From the NCBI GenBank assembly GCA_038496675.1, contig CM076656.1, forward strand, positions 19,282,428-19,346,427: a stretch of 64,000 nt of DNA. Direction: 5' to 3'. Below are positions 50,001-62,035 of this stretch, one piece after another. The notes beneath the pieces are model-generated. The model ran no database searches and was not told the origin of the DNA. It saw only the letters and a list, made by a program, of their open reading frames with translations. The stretch comes from Rachycentron canadum. Its lineage: Eukaryota > Chordata > Actinopteri > Carangiformes > Rachycentridae. Position 1 is the stretch's first letter; the number at the start of each line of letters is the position of its first letter. A program made the translations under genes and the position numbers.

Positions 50001-51348
50001 CTCCAGAATCACCACCAGGGGGAAGCTTAACGACTTGGACACCAAGCTGGTCTTTGCACAAGTCATCTCTGCTGTAAAACACATGGTGAGCCCATGGTGT
50101 ATCTACTGACTATCATCAGCAGAATGGCATGAATTTGTGTTCAAATCTGTGCCTCATACCCACAGAGTGAGTTTTAATTATTTTAAATTCAGGCAGTTTA
50201 GCCCAGAGGTTTCCCACCTACGGCTCATTCAGCTTTTATTGTGAAATATTGGATATTTTTACATTATTTGAATGAAACCATCTGAGACTTTTAGAGGGAA
50301 GATCAGTCTTTGTGGGAACTGACAGCAACTCAACATGGCAAAAGGTCCCAGATAGACATTTTATTTCATAGAGTGATAAGCCAAATAAATATAAAGTCTT
50401 AATTTGAAAAGTTACAAGTATTTATAACTTGCAGATATATAGTGGAGTAAAGTAAAGTGCAATAGTAGAAGAAGTAGAAGAAAATGTAAATATAAGCAAA
50501 ACTATCTGAAACTTGTACAAAGGTACATGATTTTAAAATTTTAATTTACATATTTTAATGGCTTTTTTTTTTTTTTTTGTGATTGTTGATTTCAGCACGA
50601 CAACAACATCATCCACAGAGACCTAAAGGCAGAAAACATCTTCTACACCACCAGCTACTGTATCAAGGTCGGGGACTTTGGCTTCAGCACAGAGAGCAGC
50701 CCTAATGAGCTCCTCACCAACTTCTGTGGCTCTCCACCTTATGCTGCTCCTGAACTGTTTAAGGAAAAAGGCTACGTTGGACGCTATTCTGATATTTGGG
50801 CTTTAGGTATTCTTTTGTACTTCATCGTGACGGCCACTATGCCCTTTTACGGGGACAGCATGGGGAGGCTGAAGCGCTGCATCCTCCAGGGGGCTTACAG
50901 TATCCCAGCTTTTGTGCCCGAGCCGTGCCAGCTGGTCATTAAAGGCTTACTCCGGTCTGTACCTGCCGACCGCTCATCTCTCACACAGATCACAGACAGT
51001 GCTTGGCTGAGGGGGATTGAGTACCCTCGTCCATATGTCTTGTTGCCCGTGTCCCCGGCCCACTTTGCCCAGTCCGGCCAGGCTCTGTGTGTGGACGAGC
51101 AGGAGGTGAAGAGTTTGCTGTCGGATCTAGGCATTGTGACGGTTCATTTCCAAAACAACCCCTGTTTAGACTGTAAGAGCCCTCTGACGGGGACCTACCG
51201 GATCCTCCTCCATCGGGTCCAGAAGAAAAGGTCAGTGGAGGCTGCAGGTTATTCAGCGCTTCACCCTGATGACTACAGGAGCCTGAAGAAGTGGTCTGCA
51301 GCACCTGTGGACAAACACACTCCCTCTGCTGTCTGTGTTGTACTGTAA
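47001..51348 (+). CDS. nim1k: NIM1K-like AMPK-related serine/threonine kinase, 4 coding exons
   Basis: Exons: 47001-47022 (proposed), 48948-49250, 49817-50085 and 50596-51348; total 1347 nt (448 aa; human NIM1K is about 436). The kinase domain runs from about residue 83. It has the glycine loop GEIGQGNFSTV, the ATP lysine K114 (VAVKV), the alpha-C glutamate in SSEISCMEKL, HRDLKAEN (205-212), DFG (225-227) and AAPE (248-251). It matches NIM1K throughout, including LVMEYGSGGDLFS, WALGILLYFIVTATMPF and, after the kinase domain, TGTYRILLHRVQKK. NIM1 belongs to the AMPK/SNF1-related CAMK kinases. The activation loop reads LLTNFCGSPPY, where relatives have T directly before FCG. The chain ends in CVVL, a CaaX-like box. 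Exon 1 is 22 nt; its phase (1) exactly completes the next exon (GCC ATC). The donor after 49250 (GTCGGG) is weak, but the join LTK-ERVAVKV is conserved. Confidence 0.9.
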
Positions 51349-51671
51349 TGAAAAATAACTGGGCTGCTTTTTATCACATGTCTCCATTTGTTCATAAAGT
51401 ATTCAACTTGTATTGTGCAATACTGGACTGAATACTGGCACACATGGAGGTTGAGGTCAGAGTTGGAGGGTTCGTCTGTCCCACAAATAGCCCACAGACT
51501 AGAGCACCTCTCTTAAGTAATTAGCTATGGCTTTCTGTTCTGATTATATCACCAACAACAAGCTTACTGACGCAAAACATTCATCAGTCACTGTATGGCT
51601 ATCAGCATCTTCCAATCCCTCTTAGTCAGAGCATAAATCTACTGACCTAATCCAAGGCCACAGGTAATCCT

Positions 51672-51677
51672 AATAAA
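51672..51677 (+). terminator. candidate poly(A) signal of the NIM1K-like gene
   Basis: AATAAA about 320 bases after the stop. Further AATAAA hexamers are at 51909-51914 and 52067-52072. Confidence 0.4.
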
Positions 51678-53029
51678 GGGGACACTGAGAACATGCTTGG
51701 TCCAACAGAAATGAAATGTGAGGCCATGGGGGTGAAAAAGAAAACATCTCCTGGGGAAAAAAACTTGACATTAGGCATAAATTAAAATTAAGATCTCATG
51801 AGACCAGAGCAGGTAAAACGAGTCTTAAATGTTTTTTGTGTGTTTTAAACACAGCAACTGATGCCTTCATTTAAAATTTAATGTAGATATTTATTTAAAA
51901 ACTTTCTAAATAAATCACATTTTATTTCTGTGATTTAAAAAACATCTGGGGCACATAGACTGTTTTCCGTTTTGCACAATTTAATCTAATCTTGTCTTGT
52001 TGTGCTTACGTTTTAAGCATCAGTGCTACATGGCCCAAATTATTATTATTATATATCATTAACCATAATAAAAGCATTTTCCAACAATTACTTTTAACTG
52101 TTTCTTTTCAGATCTTCCCGTCCAGATACCATCTTCTGGCTCTATTTGTCCTGCAGGAGGTTTAGCTCAGAGGTTTGGATTTTGAAGCCCACTCAAGCAC
52201 TTTCGGCAAATGGGCTGATAGTAAAATAAGTAAAAGAATGATGAAATACACCAATTCCCTTTGAAGCAGCCACTTGCTTTTATTTCAGAAAATGGTCCTA
52301 AAGTTTCACTTCACCCCTCATGAGGAGAGCTCCCCTCCAGGGTACAACAGTTTCTGTAAAGCCAGCATCGCTCTTTGCCTGTTACCGTCACCTTGCAATT
52401 TGGTGCCAATTCTACCAGAGTGTGCATGTCCTTGCTGGGATTCTGATAAGCTTGAAATTTTGCAATAAAATGTTGAACTGCCATCAAACAGCCCATTCAG
52501 ACGGGAATGTGTAATCATTGCGTGGGCAGAAACAGACAATGAGGGATAAGCAGGTTCCCTTCGAGTGCCAAGGAGTAGTCTTGCTGTTTATTTGGGATGT
52601 TTATCTTTTCCCATAGTACTAAATAATTTTCCATTAAAAGTGAAAGTTAAACAACAGGGAGGCTAAAGAACAACATCTGTCTGCAGCTTTAGTCTGATCA
52701 AAAAAAATCACACAATGAGGGAGCTGATGAGTCAAAGAAAGAAAAAATGTTTAGATTATGAGTAAATCATACAACTTTATCATCAGGTGGTGGGAGGTGT
52801 GATGACTATGGCATGTCAACCAGGCTCAACATAAAAATGTTGTAATTTGTGTACAATTTGCTGTTTGTCTTGCTACAATTTATATTAATTACAAAAACAA
52901 AATTTCTCTTTTTGATTCAGTCAAAAAAATTCTGCCTGGAATAAAAAAGTACTGAGTAAAATAACGTTTTAACAATTGCTCATTCATATGAATTATATTC
53001 CCTCTGTATCTGTACCTTTCCTTACCCTC

Positions 53030-53072
53030 TGGGATTACCACCACCAGCCAAGAGATCAACTGCAAAAACAAG
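53030..53072 (-). other. isolated exon-like segment (low confidence)
   Basis: A strong acceptor (CTTGTTTTTGCAG) is followed by a 34-nt open segment reading LISWLVVVIPE and then a good donor (GAGG then GTAAGG). Just upstream on the minus strand, 53210-53080 is open and reads GWVVALSQPPCDSVFYEL. No family is recognised and no complete gene could be built. Confidence 0.2.
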
Positions 53073-53329
53073 TCAGCATTTATGAGTAATTGCATTTGGC
53101 AGTGACAGAGAAGCCTTGAGCTCTGGATGCAGCACATATCAGTTCATAAAAAACAGAATCACAGGGTGGTTGCGAAAGAGCAACAACCCAGCCATACAAG
53201 GACATATTTTTATCATTCCTACATAGCATACAGATGGGTTTTAAAGAGAAACCAACATAAAGTGTCTCAATGCTCCTTGGCATTGATCCTGTGAGTCTCT
53301 GAGCTCTATCAGAGACCTACATAATCCCT

Positions 53330-53575
53330 TATTTAGTGGTTTTGATGGGGGCTGGAGCCAATCCTAGTTGATCTCAAGGGCAATTTTTATTAGCCATCAA
53401 TGAACCTGAACACGCATGTCTATGGACCGTGGGAGGAACCGGAGTATCTGGAGGGAACCCACACAGGCACAGGGAGAACATGCAAACTCCACACAGGCCT
53501 TAGGGTTTAAACCCAGAACCTTCTTGATGTGAGGTGACAATGTTAACTACTGTGTAGCATAGTAGTCTAAATAGG
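53330..53575 (-). mobile_element. V-SINE/HAmo-like SINE (copy 2), with tRNA-like head
   Basis: On the + strand: GGCTGGAGCCAATCCTAGTT, then GGACCGTGGGAGGAACCGGA, then GAGAACATGCAAACTCCACA. The minus-strand head at 53570-53510 reads CACCTCACATCAAGAAGG and the B box GGGTTTAAACC. This is the most complete of the three copies in the window. Confidence 0.7.
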
Positions 53576-54486
53576 GCCTTTCTGATGAAACAAAGGATAC
53601 ATAAAATAAAACTGCATCCAAGTAGCAGAAGAATAATGCTACAAAGAGTTTCACTTTTACTACCATGCTAAGTGATAGCATCAGGAACTGAGCCACTGGC
53701 ACAATCTTTATTTACATTAAACAGTGCATAACCAGTTGTTTTATTCTGTGTTTTTTTTCTGATCAGCAGCTACTGATGCTAGAAGCTAGATGATACATGT
53801 GCAATGTTCCATGGACAGACAGCAGTAATGAAGCCTTGCATATGTCTGTTTTCGGGAATGCAGCACACACGTTGTTGTGTAAAGATATATTTCTGAGGAG
53901 TAGGATCAAATCTTGAGGGAATCAGAGGTGAGAAACTGCACTATGGCTCTGCTCCGTGCATGAGTTGAATGCTTTTGTTTCTAATCATAGCATAGTTTCT
54001 TCTTTTAATGACACATTGCTGTACTTCCCTTTAATGTCACTGAATAAAATGTAAAGTGTAAAGTTCTGACCAATGTGCAAGAATTAAAAAAATTTCCAAA
54101 TCCACCTCATTGTACTGCTATAGGTTTGGTGACATGCTACCACAGTAGACTGATTATCTTTCTGTGCATCAAATCCATCCATACATACTAATAACTCTAA
54201 GCAAGTTTTCACTGTACAAAAAAAGTATACTCAAAAAGGCACATGATAAATGCTTTAGCTTTGGGTGGGCTGCTGATGTACCCCATCACCCCAAAATGCA
54301 CTACACACAGGAAATGGAGGACTCGGATTCACAGCTGGATGAAATTAAAACTGAAAGTATTGAAAGGCTGCTGGAGTTTACATAATTTTTTTTCACATAT
54401 TTTTGCCTTTTATTCACAGTATTTATCAGAGAGTCACACAGGAAATGCGGAGGGAAAGATAATGGAATAACGTGAGAAACACTTAC

Positions 54487-54650
54487 TTTTGGACTTGAAC
54501 CAGGGACAATGTGGTTCAGATTGTACATGTCTTTGCCCTCAGGCCACCATGAAGCCCCAAACATGTTGGTGATGTTTGAAGACATTTCACAATCCATCCA
54601 TTCATTTATATCAAATGAGACATTGTCAACTACAATCCCACAAGCTGCAT
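54487..54650 (-). other. possible coding exon, unidentified
   Basis: The minus-strand open segment reads SHAACGIVVDNVSFDINEW, then MSSNITNMFGASWWPEGKD and YNLNHIVPGSSPK. It ends in an excellent donor (CCAAAA then GTAAGT). The left boundary could be the AG at about 54660. It contains an N-glycosylation sequon and two cysteines and looks like part of an extracellular protein, but I do not recognise it and found no certain partner exons. Confidence 0.35.
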
Positions 54651-56126
54651 GGCTGGATTCACTTAGTGTCAAGATTAGTTATCAAAGTGTCTGTCACCTG
54701 GGACCTGCATTATTGTGTAATCATCTGCAACCATTCTTTCCCCAATGAGGAGCCCTGTATTCACAAGACTCATTTGTCAAAATTGTTTTTTGACATTATT
54801 ATTATCGCAAACTAGCTAACGCAGAATATGTTTTCAGATCGTACTTCATTCAGGAATACTGGTGCAAAATACAAGTAACCCCCCATCTGTGAGGACAAAA
54901 TCATCGTTTTTAAGTATATTTTGCAACAATTTAAAACTTGGACTTCAGCAGTCTGAGTTTATCAAATTGAATGTCTTCCAAAATCCGTATTATTATATTT
55001 TGAAATTCCCTAAAGCTAAGCAAGTAAACATTGCCTGTTAAAACACAAAGAAGAGACTTGACACTAAACAAGCTTTAAATTCCCTTTATTTAAAAAGTTG
55101 GTGCTGCTGAAGCTTCCCAGTAAACTTTTACATTGGTCTTCACAGACTGAGGACTGTGGTGGATTTTGTCCCACATTACTTACACTGGAATAACAAAGGG
55201 ATCAGTTGACACCTAGTGTGAAACGTTTTCATCTGTCACGTTAATTTGACATCAATCTTTTACCACCAGCCTTATTATCCAATCAACAAAGACCAGCTTT
55301 GTGTTAGTAAGTTGTTGATTACTTATTGTGAGAGCCAAGTTTTAAAGTGTTGACATCTGCATCATATCATCTTGTCATTCTTGGCTCAAATTGATGCTGA
55401 ATGCAAACAAAATGAGAGATTACTGGAATTAAGAGGAGCCTGTTTGTTTCATTGGAATCCCATAAAGACCTCCTCTTGTGGGAATGGTGCAACAATATTT
55501 TTCACCTCAAAATCAACAAAAAATCAAATGATTTAAATCAGCTTGATGTAGAATGATTTTTTGTTTTGTTACTCCTTTTATTTGATATAAGGAGACACAA
55601 GATGTGCTGATACAAAAACATGGAAATCTATACTATACATATATATAAAAAAAGAAAAATTCTTATTTTAACCCACATGTGGTTTTCACATACACATAGC
55701 ACACACACTTAAACATATACTCTCTGCAAAAACATTTCAAAGCTGCCAAATAGTGGCTCATTCCTTGCTGGCTCTACTAGTCACAGAAAGGAGAACAGTA
55801 ACATAGAGATGGCTCATATAAATGCATTGTGTAAAAGTGGGTATAATTTTGGTGATGTGGCAGTTATAGTGAACTGTGTACATTCATTTACGTTCTCTGT
55901 CAGCAACTGGAAATACCTAATCTACTGAAACATAATTCATCGGGTTTAATGTGATATATAGTGTCTGTGAGGGAGGTGAAACAGCTGCTCTCCTCTGCTC
56001 CATTCTTCTCTTGTTTCCCTCATTTAGGTGTCTGCAAAGACAGAAGACGTTTTATGGAGCATTTGTCAGTGGATCTATAAAGCATTAAAGTATGTCATTA
56101 TGTAAGTATGTTGCATAATGTTTTAC

Positions 56127-58171
56127 CTATTTCTTTATTCGTGTATTCAAATTCTTGAGTATGTCCTGGACCCACCCGTCTTGTGGATTGGCACAGATAG
56201 ACCGCTGTCTTTTATATTTTTGTGTAGCTTTCTTCCTTATCAGAAACCTGCACATATTTAACATGGTCAGTGACGTGGTCAGCTGCCGTAGGTATGGCTC
56301 CATCACCTCAGTCACCGTGAACATGGCTCTTTCTTTTTCTATTTGTCTTTGCCAAATTATTACAGTGTGAGGTTTCAACAATGTATACATGAAATGTTCA
56401 GCAAGTGTTAGCAATGAAGTTACTTACACAACAGCTCTGATGTTGCAATCACCATCTGTTTCCTGCATCCTGTAATTTTCAATGTGCCTCTTTGTGCTTG
56501 CTTTCATCAGGCGAACATAGCCGAGGCAGCAGTTACCGTACGAGCCTGAAAGGAGACATGAAGTTACTCAAACTAAGAGAGAGGTTTACTGCACCACTTG
56601 AAACCATCACTCTCAGGGAGACATGTGCACTCTGGTTAGTGCCTAGAGAGAAAACAATACACCTCACCTTGAACTTGTGCTTTTTATATCTATAGCTGTA
56701 TAAATCTGGAGATAGTCTTGATTATATATATATACACTCATATTTATATTTATATTTCTTCACTATCTCTATCTACAGACAAGGTTTTCATAGTCATTAT
56801 GATATAAGGGTGTCACACACTGTCACACTTGGCAGAGGTGTGCATGTTCTAACATAAAGATACAGCTTTCATGGTAAACTGAGAAAAGTTATCTCACTAT
56901 CATGGCTGTAGCTGTGATTGATGACCAAAGAGATAATATCAAATCTCTTTGGTATTTTATTTCTGAGAGGCTTTGGCAGCCTGCGGGTGAGTGTTTTCAT
57001 CTGACATGACACATGGTGGGTATTTTAAAGACTGATTTCACTGTTCACGTTGATCACTCTTAGGCTGATGAATAAAGGACCCATTTAATTTTGGCCACAT
57101 GGAGAAGGCTTTGAAAGAGATTTAGACCTTTATCATGGGAATTGAAATGTTAAGAAAATGAATAAGAACATAAAATATCCAGATAATTGCAATTGTAAAG
57201 ATTTGCTGAGGTGGGGAGTGCATTGGTGGCAATCAGACTCAGTTTTTGTAAGGATATACCCAAAGCCCTGCTTATTGCAGTTAGTTCATCTCAGTTTGTT
57301 ATTTACCATCTATCATATAAAAGCAGACAGAACATGTTTCTGTAGCAATGACTAATTGTTTCTTAGAATGCAATTTCTTAAATAGTTTAATTTTCCTTTC
57401 ACTCAACCATTTCTGGTCCTCTAACATTAAACCTTTTAATGCCAATGCCTTTCAATGCAACCATTTGGCTGCCAATGAAACTGTGGTGAGCTATAACAAA
57501 AATAAAAAAAATAGAAATTGGCTGTAGGAATGTTTATGCATTGCAGTTTTTGGACAATTTTTCTAAAACTTTAATTAATATACTGCTACTACTAATAGTA
57601 ATACTACTAAAATAAGCATATTAGCATCTGAGTGGTGAAGCAGTGATGTATTGATAAAGAAATTTGACATCACGTGATTCAAAATTCTCCATTTGTGCTG
57701 TGATTTGCTGTTGGGGAGTTATATCTTGTGAAAATCAGCACATTTACTTAACTGGAGTATCAAATGTTCTTTTGTCTTTTTCAACCATGTCAAGATCATC
57801 ACATGAAACTGGTTTCTAACAGCAAGCCTCGACACATTACACTCTGGTATGAAGAGTAGTGGTGAAGAGGCTTAAGCAGAATAATTCACCATGTCGAAAG
57901 AAGTCATTTAGAAACAGCATAAAAAATGGAAATTGCATGATAAAGTACATCTGAAACTAAATAAGACATATTGTACAGGAATCATATAACTCTCAGTTTC
58001 ACCCAAAGTGTAATTTTAGGTTTTAGCTGACATTTTCTGCGCAATTGAAATCCATATCTATATTTAGTTACATTTTGGAGTTTCAACACCATGTTGTGTT
58101 CTCTTACCTTGTGCCAGACTCAGGTACATGCTGGTGAGGAGCAGGAGGAAGAAAAGAGCTTGAAACTTCAT
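56127..58171 (-). CDS. ccl25: CCL25-like CC chemokine
   Basis: Three minus-strand exons: 58171-58108, 56545-56428 and 56247-56127; total 303 nt (100 aa). The signal peptide is MKFQALFFLLLLTSMYLSLA, with cleavage probably near residue 20-22. The mature chain begins GSYGNCCLGY and has the chemokine cysteines C27-C28, C55 (DGDCNIRA) and C79 (SICANPQDGWV), followed by a short helix and a basic end (NLNTRIKK). Spacing and the motif QGSYGNCCL..YRMQETDGDCNIRA match teleost CCL25 as I recall it. CCL25 is secreted and attracts CCR9-positive T cells and thymocytes in thymus and gut. Introns are GT-AG with the canonical chemokine phases 1 and 2. A teleost may have two ccl25 genes, so the a/b copy is not assigned. 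Confidence 0.88.
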
Positions 58172-58300
58172 GACTGCTGCTGTTGGTGATCTTGATGTGT
58201 GGTTCTCTGCACAGAAACAAACAGATTAAATCAAAGAGAAGACCAAAAAAGAAAATTAGAAACAGAGACTCCAACCTCCCTGTGGCTTGCAAACTTGGCT

Positions 58301-58308
58301 CTTATATA
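58301..58308 (-). promoter_or_regulatory. TATA box of the ccl25-like gene
   Basis: On the minus strand CTATATAAGAGCC is about 130 bases ahead of the ATG. This would give a 5' UTR of roughly 100 bases, ordinary for a chemokine gene. Confidence 0.55.
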
Positions 58309-58778
58309 GAATAATGTTCTCTATCACAAACACCCTCTGATTAAATATTTTTAAATCCTAGTTTCCTGCTGTGCGCAGCTGTTTCATCTCAAGGAGTTTT
58401 TCCCTGCACTTGTGACACCATGTTAAACTCAGCACATTGAGCACACATGCAACATGTCTGTAAAACTGGGACTACAAAAGCACAAAGAATAACGTGAGGG
58501 AACTGTTCCTTAAACATGCAGTGAAACATACATACCATACATTCAGTCTTTCAAAAGATGTGCTGAGAAGAGAAACCCTTTATCCAGTGCAGCTCTGTAT
58601 TCTTATAGTGGATGTGTGAAATCTGCCCTCCCCCACTGCCCTCCTCTGTCCTCATACCACACCTCCTCAGCACTCAACACTGTCAGCATTTCTACAAGAA
58701 AGTTACTCAGGGTATCCTTTTGTTAAGTATAATATATATCTAATGAACTGGAATAGTACAATATTGGTTCCTTCTGCA

Positions 58779-58864
58779 AGATAAGATAAGATAAGATAAG
58801 ATAAGATAAGATAAGATAAGATAAGATAAGATAAGATAAGATAAGATAAGATAAGATAAGATAA
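58779..58864 (+). repeat. (GATAA)17 pentanucleotide array
   Basis: About 17 uninterrupted copies of AGATA/GATAA, ending in the diverged ATAACGTAACATAAC. Each copy carries the GATA-factor core AGATAA. It lies about 600 bases upstream of the ccl25-like start codon. Confidence 0.95.
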
Positions 58865-60100
58865 CGTAACATAACTTGTAACAACAAAAATTAGTAATTG
58901 TGTGTGACTGTCTGCATTTGCATGTGTCTAGTACTAGTAATAAGCATATTACTTTTACTACAAAGTTTTGTTGGTTGAAATAGCAGCAGTGGCAGTAGTG
59001 CAATATCAAATTGCTTTATCCAGCAATGGTAATTCATGTAAAAACTGTACTTACAACAATCTCCAATAGAGAAAGCCTGGGGATTGTCAAAGGAATATTC
59101 TCATAAAGAGTCCTCCTCTCCATGCTTTCAAATATAGTTTGGTTTTGCTGCAAAGTGGGGGGTTTCCAGTCTGCAGTTTAACAATTCCACATTTTTAATC
59201 ATTTTATGTGTTAACATTTTTATTAATATCTTGCTGTTTCAAAGTCCAAATTGCTAAGAAAAAAAGGTTATGGTGGGGAAATATTTATTTTGTTGGAGGA
59301 GACATAACCTTATTAATATATGCTGGTTATAAAATATTAGAGTCAGCCTATAAGTCACCTTGTAGAACTACCTCCAAGTTGCTAATAATCTCCAAATTCT
59401 TGTCAAAAACACAAACAGCCACAGTGTTTTCTGAGGAAACAGTTAATCAAATGTGCGATTTGGTTGACACTGACACCAACATGCATTTGATGAGTTGAAG
59501 AGAGACTAAAGCTGAAAATAAACACTGTCGTGCTTTGTTTGACATTAATACTTTGCCATAACAATCTCTTCAACACTTCCAGTAAGACGCTCGACATAAT
59601 TTACAAGCCTAGCTGCGGGAACTTCCTGCCATTCAGCCTCAAGAACATTAGTGAGGTCGGGCACTAATGTTGGGTCACAAGGTCAGATTTCCAGTTCTTC
59701 CCAAAGGTCTTGATGGGTCAAGACTCTGTGCAGACTGGTCAGATTCTCCCACTCCCATCTTGGCAAACACATTTCTTTATTGACCTGGCTTTGTGCATAG
59801 GGGCAAAGTCATTTGCAACAGGAAGAAAACGCCCCTGACTCCCTGAAACACACACACACATATACAAAAAATGAAAATAAAGAAAAACAACAGGGGACCA
59901 TGTTTTGTGACATAAGAGTTATTTCAAAATGCTAAGACAATTGTCCACCATCAAACGCTGCATACAAAATGTGCCCATATGTTTCTCAGCAGTTCTCACA
60001 CCTGTTTAACTTATAGGAGAAACATCACAATTACGTCTATAAAAGAAGAATAAAGTGATGTGCCTGGGAACTATTTACTTCCCATGGTTTGACTGTTTGG

Positions 60101-60101
<1 letters not shown>

Positions 60102-60178
<77 letters not shown>
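60102..60178 (+). repeat. (TG)n dinucleotide microsatellite
   Basis: About 38 TG units with one TGCG interruption near 60149. The overlapping ORFs in both strands are artefacts of this run. Confidence 0.97.
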
Positions 60179-60711
60179 CTTGATGATTGCCTCACCCATA
60201 CTGTTGCCACACAGTTGGAAATGCACCATTGTCTATAAAGTAACCATGACAGAATTGAAGCTCCAACACAGGTATTACAAAGAATATTAATGATGGCGCT
60301 GTTCTGTTCAAGGGTCCTTGTAAACCAAGCGATAGCGTGCCAGTGAGACAGCATTGCATAATACCAGGACCCAGAAACTCGGCAGTCACCCATTTTATCT
60401 ACACTGGTGCTGTTTCCTACTCTGACATGTTCAAATAAACAGCCTCAGAACAAAGACTACAAATGTATTTACCATGTCTACCATTTTCACCAGTTTTGGA
60501 GGAGTCATTTAGACCCTTTACTTAAGTATCACTGTTACAATTTAGAAATAGTCTCAATTCAGGTGGTGCATCCTTTGGAGGACACTGTCTATGAAGATAT
60601 GGCCCTTTGTAGATGTTGTAGGAAACTAAGGCCAAGCTGAAATTAGATGGTCTGGTCTATGGAGGATTTTAGCTCTTTTCACAAAAACCTGAGATTGTAA
60701 GTTCCTTGGTT

Positions 60712-60950
60712 TTAATAGTTTACTGTTAGCCAAGATCCAGTTACATTACACATACAAGTGTAATCCTCAGGCTGTCTGTTGGTGTTTTTTACTGCCAAAT
60801 TATTATCTGGCACGCAATAAATCTTGTGATCAGTTAAGCCGCAAGGGATCCATTTGTTAGATCCTTCCTTTCCCAGGAAAAGGACACATTCGTCTGTAGC
60901 ATATGAAGGAGCCTTCAAAATGAGACAGCCTAGTCGTGCTGACTGTGATG
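60712..60950 (-). other. cysteine-rich open segment, possible decayed exon
   Basis: The minus strand reads SARLGCLILKAPSYATDECV, then GKEGSNKWIPCGLTDHKIYC, then EDYTCMCNVTGSWLTVNY and a stop. Seven cysteines and a W-x-x-C pattern suggest an extracellular module, vaguely like the end of a C-type lectin domain, though the spacing is wrong. No clear splice sites bound it. Confidence 0.25.
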
Positions 60951-61769
60951 CAATTGGTCTTCAAATGCAGTCTCTGAAGGACACAACTACAGTATCTCAT
61001 GCAAAAGTCCTGCATTCAAAATGTTACTGAAGAAAAGAAGTATGAGCTTAATGGTGAACTTAAAGTATGAGAATACTCACTGATATTGTTATTGTTATTG
61101 TTAGATCATTATTATTGATGCATGGACACTGTTGGTGCTGGTACAGGTACGAATCACTATTTAAGATGTTGTTGTGTTGTTTAAAAGACTATATATTAAT
61201 GCAGTTTATTTAATGTATTTTATATGTTCATTATGATTTCAGGGATGGAAGAACTATTCAGCTCAGCTACTTAAATGAAAGAATTGACAATGCAATATAA
61301 AAAAGTGCCATAAAGATTAAATGTCCAAAAGGCCTGCATTCAAAAGGTTAAAAAAAACATACTTACTTGTACTTAAACTAAAAGTACTCATTTTACTGCT
61401 CAATGCTGCTATAATTAAGCTGCTGATTTTAAATGGCATTTATGTTGTAGTTGGATATAGTTTAAATACTATCAGGATGTTTAATAATAGATCTAGAATC
61501 ATGTTTCCTGATTACAACTTGTATACCTACAATATATTAGTGTGCAAAATAACTAAAGCTGTTAGATACTAGAAGTACTCAAGTCATGTCCAAGTACATG
61601 AAACAATTTCTTATCCTGCAGTGAGTCAGCCATGCGGTGTAGCAAAACATGGTTCAAACCCTCAGAACTTTCTTTCAAATTCTAGTCAAGAGTTTGGATT
61701 TTTCAAAGATATTTCCAACTGCGTCTTGGTGAAAATGTGTTAAAATGCTGCATGATCTGTCTGGGCTGT

Positions 61770-62035
61770 AGTCCATCTATCCATCCATTATCTATACTGC
61801 TTAACCATCAGGGTTAAACAGTATCTGGGTGACAATCCCAGCAGACATTGGGCGAGGACAGGGTCCAGCCCAGACAGATACAGAAGGTATCACAGGGCCA
61901 ACATGCAGAGACAAACAATCATTCACGCTCACACTCATGCCTGCGGGCAATTTCACCAATTAACGTGCATGTCTTTAGACGACGAAGCCGGCACAAGGAG
62001 AACATGTAAAGTCCACACTCCACCTTCAAATAACT
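61770..62035 (-). mobile_element. V-SINE/HAmo-like SINE fragment (copy 3)
   Basis: CATCCATTATCTATACTGCT starts the copy on +. GGGCGAGGACAGGGTCCAGC, AACAATCATTCACGCTCACA and AAGGAGAACATGTAAAGTCC follow in order. The tRNA-like head is not evident. Confidence 0.6.

Noticed and set aside
52135..52240. tRNA-like segment GGTTTAGCTCAGAGGTTTGG
   Set aside because: A-box-like only; no convincing B box or SINE tail nearby.
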